Under the pieces are notes generated by a model. It was not told where the DNA came from, did no database searches, and saw nothing but the letters and a program-made list of their open reading frames with translations. Shown here one piece after another: positions 23,162-32,737 of a stretch of 64,000 nucleotides of DNA. Every line of letters begins with the position of its first letter. The first letter of the stretch is position 1. The position numbers were made by a program, and so were the translations under genes. Source of the stretch: Diprion similis (lineage: Eukaryota; Arthropoda; Insecta; Hymenoptera; Diprionidae); assembly GCF_021155765.1 (NCBI RefSeq), contig NC_060114.1, forward strand, positions 434,001 through 498,000, written 5' to 3'.

Positions 23162-23521
23162 TTAGTTTTTTGAAAGATGAAGACCAAAACCTTCCTTGTA
23201 CGGTTTAAGATGGAGACCTTTACCTAATGCGGGCGCTTCCATTGTTTTGTTGTGCCGTTTACTTTCCTCTAATTCTCGTTTAGCCGCGCTCGCATCGTTC
23301 ACAGCTTTTGCTATACCCGCAGCACCTCCCGCTAATGCACCCGTAGCGCTTAGATCGGCAAAAATAGGTATGAGAAAAGGTAGAAATCCACCAACTTTTG
23401 AGGGTACCGGTAGAATGCGCGGTGATCGCACGTTATGTTTACCACCTTCTTTTTTCACAGCTTCTCGAGCACCTTTCAGTGCAGATTTGATGCTTGTTTT
23501 CGCGTTGTGGCTCGGTATCAT
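23162..23521 (-). CDS. Polinton hydrophobic capsid-accessory protein
   Basis: 119 residues from ATG. A basic N-terminus is followed by KVGGFLPFLIPIFADLSATG and ALAGGAAGIAKAVNDA (hydrophobic, Gly/Ala-rich), then a charged stretch and ALGKGLHLKPYKEGFGLHL. This type is typical of Polintons and adintoviruses between the PLA2 and protease genes and has been compared with small adenovirus core or membrane-active proteins. Function is not established. It is intact and overlaps the protease reading frame start. Confidence 0.7.
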   Translation of the reverse strand: MIPSHNAKTSIKSALKGAREAVKKEGGKHNVRSPRILPVPSKVGGFLPFLIPIFADLSATGALAGGAAGIAKAVNDASAAKRELEESKRHNKTMEAPALGKGLHLKPYKEGFGLHLSKN

Positions 23522-23527
23522 GGATTG

Positions 23528-23956
23528 CTATGCCGCGCGTATGATTTTGTTCAAGGGAACGCTCTTGGATTTTCGACAACCCATGTCTAACTTTGTTTTA
23601 ACCTTCATCGTGTTCGCTACAGCCCAAGCGGTTGCTTTTTCACCTAAATTTGCATCTTTTGCTAAAACCCGTTTCCAGGCTTTCTCGGCTAATATTTTAT
23701 CCGCGACGTTTCTAGCCTCGAGATTTTCACGATTTTTCGAATATGCTATATCGTGTTCCTTACACGCTGCGTCGAGAGGATTGATACCGGGATCATCTCT
23801 CGCGAGTCTTTTCGTTAACTTTGTACCAGGACCGCAGTATTGGTAACCGGGAACATGCAGCTGGATCGGGAGTTTGTTGATGATGCTATTCACTAATCCT
23901 CTCCCACGTGATCGTTTTTTCGAGGATCGCTTACGATCGCGTGTGTGAACAATCAT
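23528..23956 (-). CDS. Phospholipase A2-domain capsid protein (parvovirus VP1u-like)
   Basis: 142 residues from ATG. After a basic start (RKRSSKKRSRGRG) comes the PLA2 core: LHVPGYQYCGPGT, the calcium-binding loop, and INPLDAACKEHDIAY, with the catalytic His-Asp pair. The same domain lies at the N-terminus of parvovirus VP1, where it breaches endosomal membranes. In Polintons it stands as a separate protein. The gene looks intact. It diverges from the ATPase gene across a 71-bp gap with TATA-like sequence on both strands. Confidence 0.88.
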   Translation of the reverse strand: MIVHTRDRKRSSKKRSRGRGLVNSIINKLPIQLHVPGYQYCGPGTKLTKRLARDDPGINPLDAACKEHDIAYSKNRENLEARNVADKILAEKAWKRVLAKDANLGEKATAWAVANTMKVKTKLDMGCRKSKSVPLNKIIRAA

Positions 23957-24027
23957 GTTCGCTCTTCGACTGAGGGAAAGTCCTTATAAACGATGCATTT
24001 ATAGAAAATCGAGCAGTCACGTTCGAG
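23957..24027. promoter_or_regulatory. Divergent promoter between PLA2 and ATPase genes
   Basis: The 71-bp gap holds TTATAAAC and, 10 bp on, TTTATAGAAA, which read as TATA-like boxes for the two strands. Coding regions begin close on both sides. Confidence 0.5.
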
Positions 24028-24732
24028 ATGAAGTTTGAGACACAATCGATCAAGCTACCTGTGGTGAACTTTGACAAATATACGCAGCAAAATGAAAAGC
24101 CGAAAAAACGCCACGGTGAACTGTTACCGAGTAGTGTACGTGCGGTATTTTGTGGACCTTCTAACTGTGGCAAAACCAACGCATTGTTCTCACTTATAAC
24201 GCATCCGAACGGTTTGCGGTTTGAAAACCTGTACGTTTACTCAAAATCTCTCAATCAACCGAAATACAAGTTTCTCAGTCAAGTGCTTGAAAGCGTCGAC
24301 GGTGTTCAATACTTCCCCTTTGACGAGCATGAGCACGTCATCGCACCGAACGAGACGCAACCTGACTCAATCATGATATTCGATGACGTAGCGTGCCAGA
24401 AGCAGGACAACGTACGCGCATACTTTTGTATGGGTAGACATCATGACGTAGACTGTTTCTATCTTTGTCAGACGTACGCGCGGATCCCCAAGCATCTCGT
24501 ACGCGATAACACTAACCAACTGGTCTTATTCAAACAAGACGAAATGAACCTGAGACACGTATACAACGATCACGTAAACACCGATATGACGTACACAGAG
24601 TTTAAAGACTTGTGTGTGGCATGCTGGAACGGTGACAAATATGGGTTCCTCGTGATCGACAAGGATCGAGAGCTCGACAACGGTCGATATAGGAAGGGAT
24701 TCGACAATTTTATAAACATGACAAAGCAATAA
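24028..24732 (+). CDS. Packaging ATPase (A32/FtsK-HerA type)
   Basis: 234 residues from ATG. Walker A is FCGPSNCGKTNAL near residue 48, Walker B is DSIMIFDDVACQ near residue 120, and the sensor-like CQTYARIPKHLVRDN follows. The C-terminus YGFLVIDKDREL is typical. It is thought to drive DNA into capsids. Uninterrupted, and the first of four rightward genes. Confidence 0.9.
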   Translation: MKFETQSIKLPVVNFDKYTQQNEKPKKRHGELLPSSVRAVFCGPSNCGKTNALFSLITHPNGLRFENLYVYSKSLNQPKYKFLSQVLESVDGVQYFPFDEHEHVIAPNETQPDSIMIFDDVACQKQDNVRAYFCMGRHHDVDCFYLCQTYARIPKHLVRDNTNQLVLFKQDEMNLRHVYNDHVNTDMTYTEFKDLCVACWNGDKYGFLVIDKDRELDNGRYRKGFDNFINMTKQ

Positions 24733-24792
24733 AGTACACGGTCATCGAGGGAAACGAAACAGCAGCGTTGCTGAGCTAATTGTGTCAACATG

Positions 24793-25699
24793 TAGGAAAT
24801 TCGGAAGGAAAAAGAAGTCTTGCGCCGTATTGCTCAAGCGAGTAATGCAATTCGACGGAAGCATAAAATCCTCAAGACGGGAAAAAAGTCGCTGCAGGAA
24901 ACAATGAAGGATGTCTTCAAACCTATGGTAACCCCGCTGCAGGAATGAGTCAACGTCTCTCGAGACACGAAACCTGTAAAGCAGGAGGTGAAGGAAGAAA
25001 TCAAAACTGAAACGACGGATGAACCGAAGAACGAAATGGAATCTGAAGCTGAATATTCTTTTGCAACTGCAGAGGAAGAGGATCAAACAATCACAGAGTC
25101 ATCTGCAGGATTGGAAGATGAATATCTTAGAACGCTCGAGGATAAAAACAGACAGAACGAGCTGGATACTTTATACGGGGTACGGAACCTTTCTACCGCC
25201 GGGCTGATGGTTGGTGACTCACCGATAAGCTTCGAGCGCAATTCCATTCGCATAGGGAGTACAGTCTACCCGAAAACTCAAGGTCTGCTGGAGTTGTTGT
25301 TCAAGAAGATGCCGAACAGCGTTCACGTTACCCCCAACGACAAGAAGAATTACAAGAACATCCTTCTCGCAACAAATGCTCACAGAAAGTATTACAGCGC
25401 CACCGAGCCTATCCGAAACACCCCCAGCGCCAAATTCAAGCACCTAATTGCAAAGCTGCTCAACATCAATACATCATCACCATCGTCATCGAAGCTTACG
25501 GGCAAAGGTGTTTTGCTACCTTAGGCTTGGGTTACACGACAGGGTGTTAAAACAGATTATATTTTCTGGGTCGACGCAAACGAGTTGGTGGAACGTCTTC
25601 GTTTGCTTACGGCATCTCAAGCGGCTTGGAATACAAGTCACAACAACGGAATTATGTCGATTCTCGAAGAATTGCGGGAAGCTGGAATTATTTATTAAT
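24793..25699 (+). pseudogene. Conserved Polinton coiled-coil protein, three in-frame stops
   Basis: One frame can be followed from ATG 24793 (next codon is TAG) through EKEVLRRIAQASNAIRRKHK, a TGA at about 24946, an acidic middle, and then the conserved NELDTLYGVRNLS, LLELLFKKMPNSV, NYKNILLATNAHRKYY. A TAG follows at about 25522, then DYIFWVDANELVERLRLL and IMSILEELREAGIIY before the natural stop. This domain order is known from many insect Polinton-linked proteins; the function is unknown. The longest uninterrupted stretch is 24988-25524. Confidence 0.7.
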
Positions 25700-25731
25700 C
25701 AACTCACGCCGTTTCTGCAATCATTTACGAG

Positions 25732-26133
25732 ATGAGCGTCGACGTGTTTGGACGTCAGCTGAACAAAAACACAGCTGCGAGCACTCGAGGTCCTCCGGGT
25801 GTCGGATTTCACGTAACAGCGGATGGGCACTACGATATACGCAACAAAAGACTATGCAATGTAGCTGACCCCGTGGAGCCAAACAATGCTGTAACTTTGA
25901 AAATCTTTCGTCGTAAATTCCACTTGCTGCAAAAACAACTCGACAATCTTGATCAAATGATCAAAGCATTGGATACCACCACAGGGAAAGCCTTGGACAC
26001 CTTCGACACAGATTTTAGAACAGGCAGAGACCTGTCGATTCGAAACGCTGGAATTCTTTCCAAATTGGATACCAGACTGAGAGCATTGGAAGATGAACGG
26101 GGAAAAGCTAGCGCTGGTGACGGAACTGCATAA
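25732..26133 (+). CDS. Polinton fiber-like protein
   Basis: 133 residues from ATG. GPPGVGFHVTADGHYDIRNK, then RLCNVADPVEPNNAVTL, then a heptad-rich coiled coil (LLQKQLDNLDQMIKAL) and a second one near the C-terminus. A collagen-like GPPG, a 'YDI.NKRL.NV..P....DAV' block and a coiled coil are known from tail or receptor-fiber-like proteins of phages and Polintons. Receptor binding is inference. The 3' end overlaps the integrase start by about 40 bp. Confidence 0.6.
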   Translation: MSVDVFGRQLNKNTAASTRGPPGVGFHVTADGHYDIRNKRLCNVADPVEPNNAVTLKIFRRKFHLLQKQLDNLDQMIKALDTTTGKALDTFDTDFRTGRDLSIRNAGILSKLDTRLRALEDERGKASAGDGTA

Positions 26134-27019
26134 GCCTGCACGCCGGAATTACCCACGTCGTCGTGTAGATGTGCGTGGCATCGAGGAGACCTGGCAGGCG
26201 GATCTTGTTGATATGATTTCGTACGCTGGACAAAACAAAGGCTACAAGTACATGCTCACAGTCATTGATATTTTTTCAAAGTATGCGTGGGCTGGACCGA
26301 TGAAGAGCAAGTCCGGGGATGATGTTACAAAGGCGATGGAATCTGTGCTTGTTCAAGGACGTGTACCGAAAAAATTACACGTCGACACAGGAACGGAATT
26401 TTACAACTCAAAATTCGGATCTCTTATGACACGCTATGGAGTCAAACTTTACTCCACGTCCAGTAATTTGAAGGCTTCGATCTGTGAACGTTTCAATCGT
26501 ACGCTGAAAAGCAAAATGTGGACACAATTCAGCATGCAAGGAAGCTACAAGTGGCTCGACATCTTATCTGATTTGGTATTGGCTTACAACAACACCAAAC
26601 ACCGAACCATACGAATGAAACCATCGGACGTCACGGTTGTGAACGAGAGGCAATTATTACGGCAGGCGTACGGAGGGCTTCGAGCGATACCTATCAAACC
26701 GACAAAGTTCAGAACTGGCGACAAAGTCCGAATCAGCAAATTCAAAAACGTCTTCGAGAAAGGTTATACTCCCAATTGGACGACTGAAATATTTATAATA
26801 AGCCGAGTGGAAAGTACTCATCCCCTCACGTACAAGCTCAAAAACTATCAAAATCAACCCATCGCTGGCGGTTTCTACGAACAGGAGCTCCTCAAGGTTG
26901 AACATCCGGACATCTATCTCGTGGAGAAGGTTCTCAAAAAGCGTGGAAAGAAATTATATGTTAAATGGTTAGGTTTTGACAGTACACACAACAGTTGGAT
27001 AAATGAATCTGACGTGTAA
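26093..27019 (+). CDS. Retroviral-type integrase with chromodomain (INT)
   Basis: 308 residues, uninterrupted. The DDE core has Asp in WQADLVDM, Asp in HVDTGTEF and Glu in ICERFNRTLKSKMW. KYMLTVIDIFSKYAWAGPMK is the usual start of the core. After an SH3-like part (FRTGDKVRISKFKNVFEKGY) comes a C-terminal chromodomain: YLVEKVLKKRGKKLYVKWLG...NSWI. It would insert the element, making 6-bp duplications in this superfamily. The usual N-terminal HHCC zinc part is short or missing, so the true start could be upstream in another frame. Confidence 0.92.
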   Translation: MNGEKLALVTELHKPARRNYPRRRVDVRGIEETWQADLVDMISYAGQNKGYKYMLTVIDIFSKYAWAGPMKSKSGDDVTKAMESVLVQGRVPKKLHVDTGTEFYNSKFGSLMTRYGVKLYSTSSNLKASICERFNRTLKSKMWTQFSMQGSYKWLDILSDLVLAYNNTKHRTIRMKPSDVTVVNERQLLRQAYGGLRAIPIKPTKFRTGDKVRISKFKNVFEKGYTPNWTTEIFIISRVESTHPLTYKLKNYQNQPIAGGFYEQELLKVEHPDIYLVEKVLKKRGKKLYVKWLGFDSTHNSWINESDV

Positions 27020-27163
27020 CATCATTATTGAATAAATGAGATTCTATTGCAAATAGGCATGTGTCTTTATTTTACATCCTATATAATTATATACAACGTT
27101 GTACAATTATATTTCATAACCTATAGATTACGATACGGTAATTACAAAGCTCAAACGTATACG

Positions 27164-30100
27164 CTAAGGTCCAGGCTTATAGCCCCACGGAAGCGTGTCG
27201 GTCGTGTTGTGAAACACGATCCGCTTGTCGTCATTCCAGCTCAGTGCTACCTTCTTCTGTTCTACAGTATAAACTTCATGCTTTTGACTCAAGAATAAAT
27301 TCTCACTTTTGATCAAATTTTCATGTTGAAAAGCACATTCCAAATAATCATTAAAATTTATTGTTCTCAACGTTGATGCCTTAACCCCTTTAGCACGTTT
27401 TTTGTCGTTCTTATCTCCCAAGACCCTGAATGAATATAACTTTGCTCTTAATCCTATAAATTCTAACATTATTCGACCGTTGTTTTCATCCTTCATCAAG
27501 CCGAGGCTTTTTTATTTGATAAAGGCATTCCGTAAGCGTTATCGATTGAGTAATCAGATGTGTCGAATTTATGCAAGTCCACTTTCATACACTGGTATAC
27601 GTCGGGGACGGTGATGTGATATACTAAACTATCTGTATCAGTGTACATTAATTTTGCTTGGTTGCCAAATTTATTCTTAATATAATTGTAGTGAAAATCG
27701 TAGATATGAGTTTTCGAAAGATCCAGGATAGAGAAACCTGCATACAAAGGTTTATTTAGTTTGACTTTCGTTTTCTTTAATTCGACTATTACCATATCTT
27801 CATCAAAAATGGTGCAGCTATGGAAATTTGGTTTAGCTATAGTAGCTCGAGCACCGTATCTTCCGTCCCATTTCGCGATCAGCCTGACATCTCTATACTT
27901 CCTAACATTTTCCATTGTTTTACCGAAAACTGCGTTGTTCATTAATTTATAAAAGTTTTTTTCAAATTTGTTGTTCGATTTTTTCCGTAAATCAGTATTC
28001 AAATCTGACTTCAGACCTAATTGTAAGCATTGTTTCAAAAGACGGTAATGAATAACACAGTTTTGTTTGGGAAGTAGCGTGGTTGTCAATTTCGGTTGCA
28101 TAGTACTTGAGATCGGAGGTATGTAGTGCTCCGGACACAGTGGTAAATCTTTATGCATTTCATGCAGTTCCGCAGGATATTCCAAATCTACCTCTAATAT
28201 GTAACCGAACTCCGCATCGTCCGAGATGGTAAGAACGTCGCATTGTCTGAAGTCTGATACCCATTCGAAGGAACTGTATGGTAGAGCGAAGCTCATAGCA
28301 GTACCGTACAAATTGTTAACATCGAAGTACATGAGATAAGATTCTCCGACTTGTGGATCGAATGCTTCTCCCATATATCTGTTGTTGGCTTTTGCGTATC
28401 TGTTCGAACACTGTGACACACCACCTCGGATACCTTTTTCTATAAACATAATCATATCTATATCAGTGAGAAGCTCGAGCTCGATGCCGATACACTTTAA
28501 CATTGCATCAAACGACAGACCGGGCGCTGTGTAGTAATGTAATGGGTCCAGTTTGTAAGTTGTCCAACAATTTTGTCGAAAATTTTCAAAAACGTCAGCC
28601 AGTAAGAATACGTCTGTTTGTAGATATAAATCTGAATACTCTCCCAAAGTTTGAAGTTTGAACGTTAAAAGTTTGCCAAACTTCACATGCACGTGCATAG
28701 TCGTCGTCTGATATATCCCGATCGTTTAAACTCGAATAAAATTGTGGTTTGGTCGGTAATCGTCTGTCCTCAAGCTTCCCCCAATTATCGATATACTTAT
28801 ACGGAAAAATACCTTTTCTAGTCAATAACTGAAATTTATCTAAATTATGGCAAAACTTTCGTGTAATTGATTTTTGATCATCACCCAGATACGTTGCTAA
28901 CTTCTCAAGACTACTGGGCATAAAGCGGAACGAATCTATGAATCTAAATTTTACATCTGTTCCCTTGACATATTTTGTAAAAGAAATGTACTTTTCTTTG
29001 TTTACGGGTAGAAACTGTATTGTGCCCTCGAACGATGTAGCCAACGCTTTAATTAGAAAATGTGAATCATAACCCGATAGATTGTGGAATATCACAGGAA
29101 TTGTATGTGAGTTTTGATAATTCAGGTTGCAGCCTCGATGAGCAGCACCACGATACTTTCCAGTGAAATGGCAGTGATCACGATGTTTGACGTCTTCGAG
29201 CGTAAACGGTTTTTCACAAATGTGACACACTGTTGCCGGACTAAATTCGTTGATTTGATGGAAATTAAGCGGTTCCATTGGTACAACAGTTTTGAAATAA
29301 GTTTCTAACGAATGTGCCAATTTCTCTAATAATAGATAATAGGCTATGCTGTACGGCGTATGCTTTTGATAAATTGTTCTGTTTTCCCCAAGACTTTTAA
29401 GAGTGGGTTGCAGTAGACATTCTAGATCTGCGTAAATGCAGAATGGAACAGTTTCTTTGTATTTAAAATTTTTTAATTTGAGAATCTTGTCCTCTTCTGT
29501 CGGTAAAATAACTTTAGTTTTTTTTAAGTTGAGACAATCTACATTGTGCTTTAACAAACATCTTTCAGATTGAAAGTGTGACAGACACCTATCGCATAAC
29601 CAAGTCTGATGTGCACGTTTTGAAATTTGAGAACTTGGTAATCGTGATAAATTTCGAATACATGCAAAATGGTGTATTCTTCTGTTCTTTGTGTAATTTT
29701 CCGTACGATCATCGTCATCATCATCATCATCATTGTCAATTTCAGTCTCTAACATTAAAAGATGGATTGTAGGTTTATCAGACTTGTGTCGACTCAAATA
29801 AACGGGCACAATTTCACTATGCTTTTGCTTCTCAGTACAATCTATACCATAAACGTTAATCAAAAGATCGTTGAGTTTTTCAAATTTTGGAATTTGATCC
29901 AAGGACATTGGAAAATTCAAGCCATCGTACCGTAGCATTGAGCTGAATTGCGGATACGAAGTGATTACACTAGGATTGTTGTTGACTGGAAAGAGGGCTG
30001 CGGTGACCGACCAAAGAAAGCAATACGAGTCGCTGTTACGGATGTTGACAACGGTCTTCTTATCTTGAATATCTTTGGGTAGTGGTGTATATGTGAACAC

Positions 30101-30787
30101 ACCTCCTCGTAGTGGCACGTACTTGTTGATATTCACAGTCAAATTGATGATTTCAGTCGAAGACCAGCCAGAGTCTTTTTCTTGGAAGTCTTCCACCTTG
30201 GCCATCACTTTCTGCTTGACATTCTCTTCGAACCACCCATGTATGTCCGTTGGTTGGAGGATAACTTGATTTTTGGTGTTGAAAAATTTAATGTCTTCCA
30301 TAATTTCAGCGTTTTTTGTAATACTAAATTTACACGATAAAACACAGTTGGCTTTCAAACTTTCCGTCTTACGTAGCATGTTCTTGAGTCTTGCAACGAC
30401 CAGGTGTTTGGCATCTTTCAAAAACACACCCAAATCCTTGCGTTGCAGATTTATTACAGCACCCGTTTTAATTCGACTCTTGAACGCCGTCTCCAAATCT
30501 TCCCATTTTACTGGATTGCTCCGCCGTCGGCTTTGTAATCCGTCGCCTACTTTTTGAAACTGTTGGAGTTTTGCAGTCAACGATTTCAATATTCCGATCG
30601 TTGTCAAAATCCGTGTCTTCTCCCCGACCGTCGAGGCGTTCTTCCGTAAAATTTTGTTCAGAAGCCTCGTATTTTGGGTTGCAAATCGCATCCATTTTTG
30701 AACCTCGGCCGGTGAAGATTTCTCGCTCAAAATCTTGAACGCCGTCTCCATGATTTTTATCAATTTCAAACACCTTTCGGAATCCAT
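27164..30787 (-). pseudogene. Protein-primed DNA polymerase B (POLB), two frameshifts
   Basis: From ATG at 30787: an N-terminal region, then CFLWSVTAALFPV and an acidic Asp run (29710-29736), a Cys-rich part (WLCDRCLSHFQ), exonuclease motifs CIYADLECLL and FHNLSGYDSHFLIKAL, and an HNH-like finger (CHICEKPF, KHRDHCHFTGKYRGAAHRGC). After a frame change come the polymerase motifs: [29 protein letters not shown] last part begins LMKDENNGR. Frame breaks: a 7-bp tandem duplication AAGTTTG at 28647-28660, and loss or gain of a base in the T run at 27508-27513. Length and motif order fit Polinton POLB. Not functional as read. Confidence 0.9.
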
Positions 30788-30789
30788 GT

Positions 30790-31585
30790 TTGTTTCTTCC
30801 TCAATCGCACACTTGACAAGAGTTATCGTTGCAAAGCTTGCTTCGTAATGATTGCTCTACGCCAACGCGGTCCCTTTTATGGTACATCGTGACTGACACA
30901 TATCATCGAACCTTAGCGAACAATATTCTTTAACGAAAATTTTGAGATCTTTTTCGAGCGAATCTGCTGCTCGTGTAAGATGGTAAGACAGTTCTTGGAA
31001 CTCGACGATGAAGTTTCACGCGCTTCATGTACAAGACAGAGCTGTGGTAGTGCAATAGTATTAGTAGATATCGTTCTCTGAGCGCGCGATGAGGATGTTT
31101 TTACTTTGCCAGTGGTGTCAGGTTTACGATTTCGAGACCTCTGCACTTGTTCAGTAGAGCAGAGTAAGACAGCGGTAATTTACAAACGCAACCGACAAGT
31201 GTCAACCACTTCGAGATTTCATATAGGTTTAATTGTGAACCTAAACACTTGATGAAGCTGCACGAAGAGTGGGGTGCTCCATAAGCCTGATGAAATCATT
31301 CGCAGTCGAACTGTCAAAGTGTCAAGGTGGGTGATCGAAATCAATGCAGTTATAAAGTTTTTAACGTTTATGTGCAACAACTTTGGATTTTACTTGAACG
31401 AAGAGGAATAATTTAACGTGTGTGCCTTTTTTCAGATTTTTTTCCCCCGGGAATTAAAAAAAAAAATCGTTTCAAAATAAAAATAAAAAATATCGGTGAG
31501 TTTTATCAGAATATCGAAATTTTTTCGTCTGTGTGTGATGGGCAATCAAGACTTTGGATATCTAACGGAATTATTTTTTTTCTCA
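30790..31585. other. Polinton non-coding stretch; weak frames only
   Basis: Upstream of POLB, the minus strand has TACCATAAAAGGGACC near 30868-30883, a possible TATA box. A Ser-rich 77-codon minus frame (30913-31146) has no ATG start and no recognised family. Short candidate splice sites occur at 31434 and 31494. Confidence 0.35.
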
Positions 31586-31588
31586 GAA

Positions 31589-31795
31589 ATGGAGTATGTC
31601 CACATTCTACCGAACGTGAAAGTGCCTCGAGAATGGGCTGAGCACCTACCTCGAGGCTTCCTCGTTCGATCGGTTCAACTTGCCATTATGATCTATGGCG
31701 ATGGGGACCGAAACGATATTTTTGTTTACCAAGCGGGTGTGACAGCCCGCTTGGAAAGAGTGGGGGATGGTTCGTGGTTATTCCTCAAAGTGTAA
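31589..31795 (+). CDS. Unknown small Polinton ORF (68 aa)
   Basis: An acceptor-like tttttttctcag is followed by ATG at 31589, coding MEYVHILPNVKVPREWAEHL, then VRSVQLAIMIYGDGDR and a terminal LERVGDGSWLFLKV. The composition is that of a real globular protein and unlike the AT-rich surroundings, but I do not recognise it. A donor-like GTAAGATA at the stop codon leaves open a further exon. Confidence 0.35.
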   Translation: MEYVHILPNVKVPREWAEHLPRGFLVRSVQLAIMIYGDGDRNDIFVYQAGVTARLERVGDGSWLFLKV

Positions 31796-32183
31796 GATAA
31801 AGTTATATTATAATTTTTTACATAATTCGTTCGTTCACTGATAAAATTTTTTTTTTAAGTATTTGGACAATGGTGTGATAACTTTTATACTAAGTTCGAT
31901 GAATTGGTTTCTTTATTTTACAATGAAAACTACAAAACTTACGTGATTCTAGGGTATATTCAAATTTTCTAAAGTTACAGTTTTTGTTGTGTTTGTGTGT
32001 GTTTCAGATCAATGTAACAGCTTTCGACAGACCCCTCATTATAATCATGTGTGGAGTAGTAGTACAGTCGTAGTACAGTCGTAGTAGTAGTAGTACTTTG
32101 TAATTTTGTAAAAAAATATATTCTTTAAAACAATAATGCACATAATTTTGCTTAAATGTCTAAAATTTAAATTAAGTGCAAAC

Positions 32184-32504
32184 TTATTCGGGAGTCGACG
32201 CATCGGTGAATTCCACCGGGTTATACTGGCCGCCCAGATACTTCAGCAGCAAGCGATCCTCCTCGACAGCCTGCACCAAGTTCTGCATCAGACCGTCGTC
32301 CTCGCAGAGTACCTTCGCCATGCGTGCCGGGAGAAAGACGCTGAACATCGCATCGACATCGACGACCACCCGTTGACCAAATCGAGTCTGTATCCTCCTG
32401 ACACTTGTGATTCGGTAATTTTTTAACACTTCCAAGTCGGATAGCTTCCTCGTTGGTAGGAATTCTTGCAGTTTGCCAATTTGGTTTAATTTTGTGAAAT
32501 CCAT
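32184..32504 (-). CDS. Conserved Polinton protein, OB-fold-like
   Basis: From ATG at 32504: MDFTKLNQIGKLQEFLPTRK, then LSDLEVLKNYRITSVRRIQT, RFGQRVVVDVDAMFSVFLPA, and a C-terminal LLKYLGGQYNPVEFTDA. Proteins with the pattern 'L..Y.I......TRFG..VVV......FLP.R....LGG..N.VEF' are frequent in insect Polintons. The spacing recalls OB folds and suggests single-strand DNA binding, which is inference. Intact. The frame extends upstream to 32525 without ATG and overlaps the stop of the small gene before it. Confidence 0.6.
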   Translation of the reverse strand: MDFTKLNQIGKLQEFLPTRKLSDLEVLKNYRITSVRRIQTRFGQRVVVDVDAMFSVFLPARMAKVLCEDDGLMQNLVQAVEEDRLLLKYLGGQYNPVEFTDASTPE

Positions 32505-32521
32505 TGTTGGTGTTAATTTTT

Positions 32522-32662
32522 TCACAATTTCAAACTTTCCAACTTCTTTGTCACTTTGTTAAGTTCAGATTTTTGATGAACGATTTTTTTCAAGTCTTCA
32601 AGATTTTTTAAGAACAGATCAATTCGCCGGCGTAGTTGTGCTTTGTCGGAGGTTCTCTTCAT
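32522..32662 (-). CDS. Short coiled-coil ORF (46 aa) at the right end of the Polinton
   Basis: ATG at 32662, about 50 bp downstream of a TATA box. Codes KAQLRRRIDLFLKNLEDLKK and further Lys/Leu heptads, stopping at 32522-32524. That stop overlaps the open frame of the OB-fold-like gene. It could be a separate small protein or the first part of the next gene after a one-base shift. Confidence 0.4.
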   Translation of the reverse strand: MKRTSDKAQLRRRIDLFLKNLEDLKKIVHQKSELNKVTKKLESLKL

Positions 32663-32704
32663 GAGAGTTGAAGAATCGTTGTGAGAATAACGTTCTAAAA
32701 TTCA

Positions 32705-32718
32705 GGCTTTTATACCAT
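32705..32718 (-). promoter_or_regulatory. TATA box of the rightmost Polinton gene
   Basis: GGGAGAAATATGGTATAAAA on the minus strand, upstream of ATG 32662. Nearly the same string stands before the gene at 20591. Confidence 0.6.
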
Positions 32719-32737
32719 ATTTCTCCCACCAAGCGCT

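Noticed and set aside
23196..23846. 216-codon plus-strand frame opposite the Polinton accessory and PLA2 genes
   Set aside because: The minus strand carries recognisable PLA2 and hydrophobic capsid-accessory proteins. The plus frame is their complement and has no motif.
29710..29736. CAT/ATC run considered as a microsatellite feature
   Set aside because: It lies inside POLB and simply encodes the acidic Asp run. It is too short to list as an independent repeat.
30913..31146. Ser-rich minus frame; considered as a histone-like gene
   Set aside because: No ATG, and no match in order or spacing to a histone fold in any of the three minus frames.
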